64,000 bases of DNA from Gnomoniopsis sp. IMI 355080 (lineage: Eukaryota > Ascomycota > Sordariomycetes > Diaporthales > Gnomoniaceae). Both the position numbers and the translations under genes were made by a program. The notes beneath the pieces are model-generated. The model was given only the letters and a program-made list of their open reading frames with translations. It did not search any database and was not told where the DNA came from. Of this stretch, positions 56,905 through 64,000 are shown one piece after another. The stretch covers positions 1 to 64,000 of the forward strand of contig JAPEVC010000185.1 in NCBI GenBank assembly GCA_027946555.1. The letters run 5' to 3'. How positions within the stretch are numbered: position 1 is the stretch's first letter; each line of letters begins with the position of its first letter.

Positions 56905-57221
56905 GTCAAGCAGCGAGTCCCAAGATGGGAATACCCGCAACTAGATATGCGAATATCTGCTTGGCGGTCTTGGTGTTTTGATAAGTTTGATGAGGCCGTA
57001 TTTGACGGTGATTGCCGGATATGAAGGATGGCAAAGGATGAGTATGGCGATTCCTTGTGCTTATTTTGTCGGTCGGTAAGAATTGATCCACTTCCGTGTT
57101 GCCTGCCTATCCGCCTTGCAGTCAGCCAAGCGATACGCGAAATTGACTCGGGGGTATCGATGCTATCCGGGAACGGGGAACGCATTGAGTGGACAAGGCT
57201 GGTCTTATGCGCGCCACGCTA

Positions 57222-57276
57222 TCAGGCTTCCAGGCGGTCAGGCTGTCAGGCTGTATGGCTGTCTGGCTGTCTAGCC
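57222..57276 (+). repeat. Degenerate tandem array of CAGGCTGT-like units
   Basis: About six diverged units of 8-9 bases (CAGGCTT, CAGGCGGT, CAGGCTGT, CAGGCTGTA, TGGCTGTC, TGGCTGTC) in a row. Confidence 0.75.
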
Positions 57277-58668
57277 TTCGTCTCGACTCCCGAGCATCTG
57301 GTTTTCTTAATGTCGCTTGGTATGATTTGCCTCAATGTCTCTCCTGCGAGTCGCGACAGAACCCGCAGCGTGTAGAGAGAGAACACATGAATCTGACTTC
57401 GCCAGACCAATATGATCTGCGGCGCCAAGATGAGTATAGATTGATGTCCACGCGGCAATGTTTGCAGGATGAAGGTTTAGGGGCACTGTCGCTGGTTTGA
57501 GGTGTCTCGTCGGGAGCCGGAAGCGCATTATACCGTTGAATTAAAGGTAGATGCTTAGGAATAGCTGGACAGCCTTGCGTGGGCTACGATGAAGATAGAA
57601 GGCTTCTAGAAGGCCGGAGGGCCGTCCTGGACGGATTTGCTTCTCCATCACGTTGCATAGATCGCCAATTCATTCCACTTTTGCGTTTTGTGCCAGTTGG
57701 CTCTGGCCCGGGTCTGGATTGGGACATTGGGACTGTGTAACAGTCGCAAACCCACCTATACAGGAAGATTCTGTTCTACTAAGCAGGGTAATCGAGAGTG
57801 ATCGAAACGTGGGAGATCGAATCCTGGAGGGGCTCAGACCTCGAAACAAGAAACTTTGACTGCAGCTTGATTCCAGGAGGCTGGAATCCAGATTGCGGAC
57901 CCCGGAGACGAGAAACAATCTCCACAGCGGACGGAGATGATAGCCCCAGCGGCAATCACGGTGAAAGCGGCGTGGCGGTCAGGTAACGTCACCTCTCTAC
58001 ACCGGCTGGGGCTTGGCTGTTGGGTGCTGGGTTGGGGGCAAAGAAGCAAAGATGCAGTGAGCAATGTGGAGAGCACGTTTTGGCGCCAGACGAAGGACGA
58101 AGGAGTGATGGAGTCGCTGAGAAAAGTAATCACTGTACGGGGAAGAGAGCACCCAGTCCCCACTTGACGGGGGTGATTAGGCCGTTGGACTGAGGACTGT
58201 GGTGGTGCCATGCTGGCGGGCTGGCTGGCGGTACTGGCTGGCCATCCATTGCCTCGCCCGTAGAATGTACGCCGGGTGCCTTGGCGGTACGGAGAGGGAG
58301 ACCAATAAGATAAGATATTACACGGCAGGCGGGGCGACACCCAAGGACGCCTACTTGCACTGTCATATCGCACTAAGTTCTTGGTAGTATTGCAGAGGAC
58401 TGGATCTGCAGATCATCGGTGGATGATCTCGCGAGGAGCTGTGACTGTCTACGTCGCAGAAGAGAGGCAAGCGGGCAGAGGAAGTTTGAACCGGAGGCCT
58501 TTAGCCTTTAGGCTTTAGGGGGGCGTCATGGTCTGATAATTCGCTTGTGCTCGGCTTAGACGCTTCGAGGTGGGTGGCCTCTCTGGTTAGCGGTCAACAG
58601 GTGGCCATTTTGCCAATTTTGAGCTTTGGGCTTGATGGCGCAGCCAAGACAGCAGATGTGACTGCATT

Positions 58669-58692
58669 GAGTCGTGGTGTGAGTCGTGGTGT
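58669..58692 (+). repeat. 12-bp tandem duplication
   Basis: GAGTCGTGGTGT occurs twice, directly adjacent. Confidence 0.85.
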
Positions 58693-58725
58693 GAGGCAGC
58701 CTGTGTATTGGCCTTCACATGTGTT

Positions 58726-58759
58726 GCTGCTGGCGCTGGCGCTGGCGCTGGTGCTGGCG
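58726..58759 (+). repeat. Hexanucleotide repeat (GCTGGC)n
   Basis: About five units of GCTGGC, one with a G-to-T style change (GCTGGT). Confidence 0.85.
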
Positions 58760-59020
58760 TTACTCTTGACATCTGGCGATGGTGCTGCGCAATGTCATGA
58801 TGAGTCCATTTGGTTGCCAGGCAGGACTGTGACTGGAAGCGGGATGGATTGGAATGAAGGTGGTGTAAAGTAGACGAAGTGCGCCCTTCTCGAAAGGGCT
58901 GAGTAAGGCAGATAAGATGCTGCCGTGCTAACAGAGTTCTGAGCCGTGCTTCAGGCTCCTTCCTGCTCCGATCGACTGCAGCAGCGTGCATATGGGGAGC
59001 CAACGGGGGAGGTGCCCTCA

Positions 59021-59040
59021 GCTGCCCCAAGCTGCCCCAA
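59021..59040 (+). repeat. 10-bp tandem duplication in the Ca2+ ATPase promoter
   Basis: AGCTGCCCCA twice in a row. Its complement contains GGGGCAG, which matches the first seven positions of the CrzA site G[TG]GGC[TA]G[TG]G as I recall it. Confidence 0.7.
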
Positions 59041-59355
59041 GGTTGGCCCAACAGGCGGCTAGCTGGCTAGTGGGCTAGGTACCACCGGAGTACGTACCGA
59101 ATAGCTTTGAGCAACCTCCGGACCCTGCATCTAGTGTAACTCGGAAGTTCTTGGCTCTTTGCACTGCCACTTTTGATGCTCCACTTTTCACGACTGACCC
59201 CTGTCGGTATCCAACCGCTACCCTCTCAGCAGGCCTCTTAGACCCATCTCGCCCTTCTTTTCGACAGACATTCAAGCAATTACCAAGAACACACTTACTC
59301 TCCTACGGCCCGGCCCTGTGCTTGACTTTCTAGGCACGCTCTCCTCCCAAGAGCC

Positions 59356-59433
59356 ATGCCAGTTCGCATCTCCTCCATCGCGAGTATCGACGTACGAGGT
59401 ATTCGTCCATTCCCACAACATGGCCCCCGGTAG
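59356..59433 (+). promoter_or_regulatory. Upstream ORF overlapping the Ca2+ ATPase start codon
   Basis: An ATG at 59356 with a purine at -3 opens a 25-codon frame that ends at TAG 59431-59433, beyond the main ATG at 59420 and in another frame. If the transcript starts upstream, scanning ribosomes that use it would miss the main start. Confidence 0.5.
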
Positions 59434-62400
59434 GCCTCGAGCGTGAGTACTGCACTGCTTCCAGGACAGTAAACAACGCATTGTAACTAACTCTTTCCAT
59501 GTGGCAGCCCTACTATTACCATCGACACCACTGCCGTGAATTCCGACTCTCGGGAGAATGTCGTAGAAGAAGGCGCCGCAAGGCCGGCTGGTCACTCGCC
59601 AATCGATCTCGAAGGCACCAGTCCTTCCACTGTTGTTGATCCCCTGACCCAGACCTGGACGACCACCCAGAGAACGACCCGCGAGTCCACCGATGGGTTA
59701 GATGCCCGGCCGGCCTTGGGAACCGAACCCTCCTTTGAAAGCGCAAAGAGTCGACCGACAAGCCCTCACAATGTCTCTAGTCCCGTCTCCAGGGGCACCG
59801 ACAACTATCTTGCCGTTCCTGGCTTGGAAAGCAACCGGTCACGACAGAACAGCGTCGACTCGGCAGATGGCTCACGACCAAGGTCATCCATGCAAACTAC
59901 AGATATGGGTGCTACCACGCTGTACCAAAGCGAGCATGGCGACGCCAAGGGACTGTCCGCCGAGCTGGACAGCGCCAAAATCATGAACGACCCAGATGCG
60001 CTCAAGCCCGATCAAGGCAAGGAAGCTGATTTCGAGGTCGACAACAATCCTTTTGCTTTTAGCCCTGGACAGATGTCCAAAATGTTTAATCCTAAAAGTT
60101 TAGCGGCATTTTACAAATTAGGTGGACTTCGTGGTATAGAAAAGGGTTTACGAGCAGATCGTCATGCTGGGTTGGGCATTGACGAAATCCACCTGGACGG
60201 ACGTGTCACTTTCGAGGAGGCCACTGGCTCCAGCAAGGCCGTGACAGAGGGCGCAGACGTCGCATCCCCATTACAGATGACCGCCTCAAATGCACAAGGC
60301 CAGAACCACGAGACTCATTTCGCCGACAGGAAACGCGTTTTCAAAGATAACACGCTGCCAGAGAAAAAGGGCAAGAGTTTGCTCCAGTTGATGTGGATCA
60401 CCTACAACGACAAAGTTTTGATACTTCTCTCTATCGCTGCTGTGGTATCGCTGGCCATTGGACTGTATCAGACACTTGGAACAGTACACACTCCAGAGAA
60501 CCCTCCCGTAGAGTGGGTCGAGGGTGTCGCCATCATAGTCGCGATCGTGATCGTCGTGGTTGTGGGCTCTTTGAACGATTACCAAAAGGAACGCCAGTTT
60601 GCAAAGTTGAACAAAAAGAAGCAGAGTCGGGATGTCAAGGTCGTGCGGTCCGGGAAGACCATCGAAATCAGCGTTTTCGATATTCTCGTCGGAGATGTTA
60701 TCCACCTCGAACCAGGAGACATGATTCCTGTTGACGGAGTGCTCATCGAAGGTTTCAATGTCAAGTGCGACGAATCGCAGGCAACGGGCGAGTCGGATAT
60801 CATTCGAAAGAGACCTTCAGATGAAGTCATTGCCGCCATCGAAAACGGAGACGACCTCGCCAAAATGGATCCTTTCATTCAGTCCGGTGCTCGCGTCATG
60901 GAAGGAGTGGGTACCTTTATGGCCACGGCTGTAGGCGTCAATTCCAGTTACGGCAAGACTCTCATGGCTCTTAACGACGATCCCGAGATGACACCCCTGC
61001 AGTCGAAGCTCAACGTTATCGCCGAGTACATTGCGAAGCTTGGGGGTGCTGCAGGTCTTCTGCTATTCATCGTTCTCTTCATCAAGTTCCTGGCCAACCT
61101 CAAGAATCAAGGGGATCTGACGCCAGCCGAAAAGGGTCAGGAGTTTCTCAACATCTTCATCGTCGTTGTTACTATCATCGTCGTAGCGGTTCCAGAAGGA
61201 TTACCGCTGGCAGTGACGCTTGCCCTGGCTTTCGCGACAACACGCATGCTAAAGGATAACAATTTGGTCAGACATCTCAAGGCTTGCGAAGTCATGGGAA
61301 ATGCTACTACAATCTGTTCCGACAAGACTGGTACTCTGACGCAGAACAAAATGCAGGTTGTTGCCGGAACAGTGAGCACTTCGCATAGATTTGGAGGTGC
61401 GCCATCTCAAGATGGTGCGAAGGCGACCGAGTCTAAGAGCTCAGACATTGGCGCGGCTGAGTTCATCAAGATGCTCGGTGCAGACGTCAAGGCACTGCTG
61501 AAGGACTCCATCACTCTCAACTCAACCGCGTTCGAAGGCGAGGTGGACGGACAGATGACTTTCATCGGATCAAAGACCGAATCAGCTCTTCTTATCTTTG
61601 CCAAGGAGTACCTCGCCATGGGCCCTGTCGCTGAGGAGCGAGCCAATGCTAAGATCCTGCAGCTAATCCCTTTCGACTCTGGTCGTAAGTGCATGGGCGT
61701 CGTGATCCAGCTTCCCAATGGCAAGGCACGCCTCTATGTCAAAGGTGCTTCGGAAATCGTTCTCGCCAAGTGCACATCAATGCTTCGCGACCCATCCTCA
61801 GACTGCTCTGTCACTCCGCTTGCTCAGGAGCACAAAGACACAGTCACTAAACTCATTGAACACTACGCAACACAGTCATTGAGGACCATTGGAATCGTTT
61901 CCAAAGAATTTGAACAATGGCCGCCAGCGAAAGCACGCCGCGTCGAAGGGGAGAAGGATGAGATACGATTCGACTCTATCTTCCAAGACATGACTTTTGT
62001 CGGCATGGTCGGCATCAAAGATCCTCTTCGTGATGGTGTTCGCGAGGCCGTCATGGACTGCCAGAAGGCAGGCGTTGTGGTCCGCATGGTTACTGGTGAC
62101 AACAAGCTTACTGCTCAAGCAATTGCAGCAGATTGTGGTATTCTACAGCCTGACTCCCTCATTTTGGAGGGACCTGAATTTCGCAACATGCATCCTTATC
62201 AGCAGAAGGAGATTCTCCCAAAGCTACACGTTCTGGCTCGATCAAGCCCTGAAGATAAACGCACACTGGTTGGCCTCCTGAAGAACCGGGGAGAGACCGT
62301 TGCGGTCACTGGTGACGGCACAAACGACGCTCCAGCCTTGAAATTGGCTGATGTTGGTTTCTCGATGGGTATTGCTGGCACCGAAGTTGCCAAGGAAGCA

Positions 62401-63735
62401 TCAGCCATCATTCTTATGGACGACAATTTTGCCTCCATTGTCAAGGCCCTTAAATGGGGTCGAGCCGTTAATGACGCCGTCAAGCGATTTTTGCAGTTTC
62501 AGTTGACCGTCAATATCACTGCAGTCATCCTGACCTTCGTGTCTGCCGTATCCAGCGAGACCGAGTCCAGTGTCCTCACTGCGGTCCAGCTGCTTTGGGT
62601 CAACCTCATCATGGACACACTTGCTGCGCTCGCTTTGGCCACCGATCCTCCGCAAGACAGCGTTCTGGACCGCAAGCCAGAGCGCAGAAATGCTTCTATG
62701 ATTTCTACCACCATGTGGAAGATGATCATTGGTCAGGCCATTTACCAGCTTGTCATCACGTTCCTGATCTACTACGGCAAGGAGATTGTGCTGCCCGGGC
62801 CCAATAATATCACAGACGATCAGATTCAGACCCTGGTTTTCAACACCTTCGTGTGGATGCAGATCTTCAACCAGTGGAAGTAAGTGCAATGTATCCTAAT
62901 CAGAAGGTCAAAATTTTAGAGGCTAACAAGTCACAGCAATCGTCGTCTGGATAACCAGTTCAACATCTTCGAAGGACTTTTCCAAAACTGGTTCTTCATC
63001 GGAATCAGCGTCATTATGTGTGCTGGACAAGTACTGATCATATTTGTTGGCGGCCACGCGTTCAACATTGCAAGTGAGGGCCAAACAGGAATCATGTGGG
63101 CGACTGCAATCCTACTTGGTTTCTTGTCCATCCCTATCGGCATAGTCATCCGCCTCATCCCCGACGTACTTTGCGAAAAGCTGGTACCTGAGTCATTGAA
63201 GCGTAGAGCACAGTCCAAGGTCCCGGGTGTCACCATCTCCGATGATGAAGAGCGTTTCCAACACTACCCAGCACCATTTTCCGACGTCCGTGACGAGCTT
63301 ACATTTATGAAGCGGCTCAAGGGCGGACGTATTAACAATCTCAAGTTCGCTATGAAGCACCCGCGCGAGACTTTCATCACCAAATACAAGAGTCCTTCGC
63401 ACTCTCGCTCCAACTCAGTTAAGATACCCGCAACCCCGACCCGCGAGGACTCCTTTGGCTCCAACAACGGCGGCGGCGGCAACAGTGGCATAATAGCCGG
63501 TTCTGGCACACCGGACTCTAGGAAGCAGTCTAGGTCGATTAGGTCCCGGTCCAATTCGGCTCTGGGCGCCGCGACGCTAATGACGGGTCTTGTGGCGGGC
63601 AGTATTGGCGCAGCGGGCTGGTCGCCCGTGGAGCGCCAGAGTGACTGGCAGCAGTTCCCACCTACGAAGCCGTCGCCTTCGCCACTGGCGGCTTCCTCCA
63701 CTAGGGATGAGGAAGCAGGCACGGGCTCGTCATGA
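59420..63735 (+). CDS. PMC1: P-type Ca2+ ATPase, vacuolar PMC1 type
   Basis: A 1397-aa P2B calcium pump from exons 59420-59442, 59508-62879 and 62937-63735. The 23-nt first exon gives MAPGRPRA. Seen: an N-terminal disordered region of about 180 residues; an NPFAFSPGQMSKMFNPKSL block typical of fungal PMC-type pumps; TGES at 434-437; the ion-binding PEGLP at 570-574; DKTGT at 613-617 with phosphorylated Asp613; KGASE in the nucleotide domain; GDGTNDAPALK at 943; and about ten membrane spans. The last exon adds four spans and a disordered Ser/Arg-rich tail with GGGG. Known: Pmc1 moves cytosolic Ca2+ into the vacuole under calcineurin control. The tail carries no evident calmodulin-binding helix. 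An overlapping upstream ORF precedes the start. Confidence 0.95.
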
Positions 63736-64000
63736 CATGCATGAATACATTTCAAGGCGTAAATAAGACGGCGTTGACTCAGGGATCCTGTGTTATTACC
63801 TATTAGTGTACTTCTTTCCTGGGGCCGGTATATCTAATAGACATGGATAATTATATACGTAGTTTGCGATGGTGACGAGCCATCTCGAACCTGTTTTCTG
63901 AGAAGTAAAATTTTCTTTTAAACTGCTCTGTGTTGAGGCTGCTTCTCCTTCAAGCTGTCTTTGTGCCCCGATGAATCGAGCATGATAACATGTTATTCTC
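63736..64000. other. 3' flank of the Ca2+ ATPase gene
   Basis: No gene seen in the 265 bases to the window end. AT-rich with TAATAG and TTTTAAAC runs, consistent with a 3' UTR. Confidence 0.5.

Larger units (their letters stand above)
55154..59419. other. Long gene-free stretch with micro-tandem repeats
   Basis: About 4.3 kb with no supported gene. ORFs reach 179 codons but are compositionally random. It holds at least five unrelated short tandem repeats (56878, 57222, 58669, 58726, 59021). The last 400 bases are the promoter and leader of the Ca2+ ATPase. Confidence 0.5.

Overview
The window is nuclear DNA of a filamentous ascomycete (Pezizomycotina, most likely Sordariomycetes). Seen directly: short spliceosomal introns of mostly 55-125 bp with GTAAGT/GTGAGT-type donors, many near CTAAC or CTGAC branch sequences; genes on both strands with separate promoters and no operons; fungus-specific proteins such as a DASH subunit, Tvp18, Aim21 and a fungal rhodopsin-domain membrane protein. 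Sixteen protein-coding genes are supported, fourteen of them by recognisable families or motifs. Exon chains were built by hand from splice signals and reading-frame continuity; every multi-exon model sums to whole codons.

Layout. 0.5-5.6 kb: a short-chain dehydrogenase with a likely mitochondrial leader, a probably myristoylated fungal protein, and a complete six-exon cytochrome P450. 5.6-20.9 kb: a gene-poor stretch of about 15 kb holding only a PTH11-like rhodopsin-domain protein and a small cysteine-free secreted protein, plus scattered short repeats. 20.9-36.5 kb: a hexose transporter, a P1B copper ATPase, the sulfite reductase flavoprotein subunit, NTF2 and Tvp18. 39.3-55.2 kb: a gene-dense housekeeping block with an Aim21-like protein, Mcm10, RNase H2 subunit B, DASH subunit Duo1, a conserved nuclear protein of unknown role, and a Pby1-type SurE/tubulin-tyrosine-ligase fusion. 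55.2-59.4 kb: a gene-free stretch with many tiny tandem repeats. 59.4-63.7 kb: a vacuolar-type Ca2+ ATPase.

How the genes relate. There is no biosynthetic cluster. The best functional grouping is DNA replication and mitosis: Mcm10 and RNase H2B share a divergent promoter that carries three ACGCGT (MluI cell-cycle) boxes, RNase H2B ends in a PIP-like box, and the neighbouring Duo1 promoter carries a fourth box. The sulfite reductase promoter carries two near-consensus CYS3/MetR sites, the hexose transporter promoter carries four CreA-type sites, and the Ca2+ ATPase start codon is overlapped by an upstream ORF. A perfect 10-bp palindrome, TACCTAGGTA, recurs six times, always outside genes. I found no clear case of a wholly new biological system.
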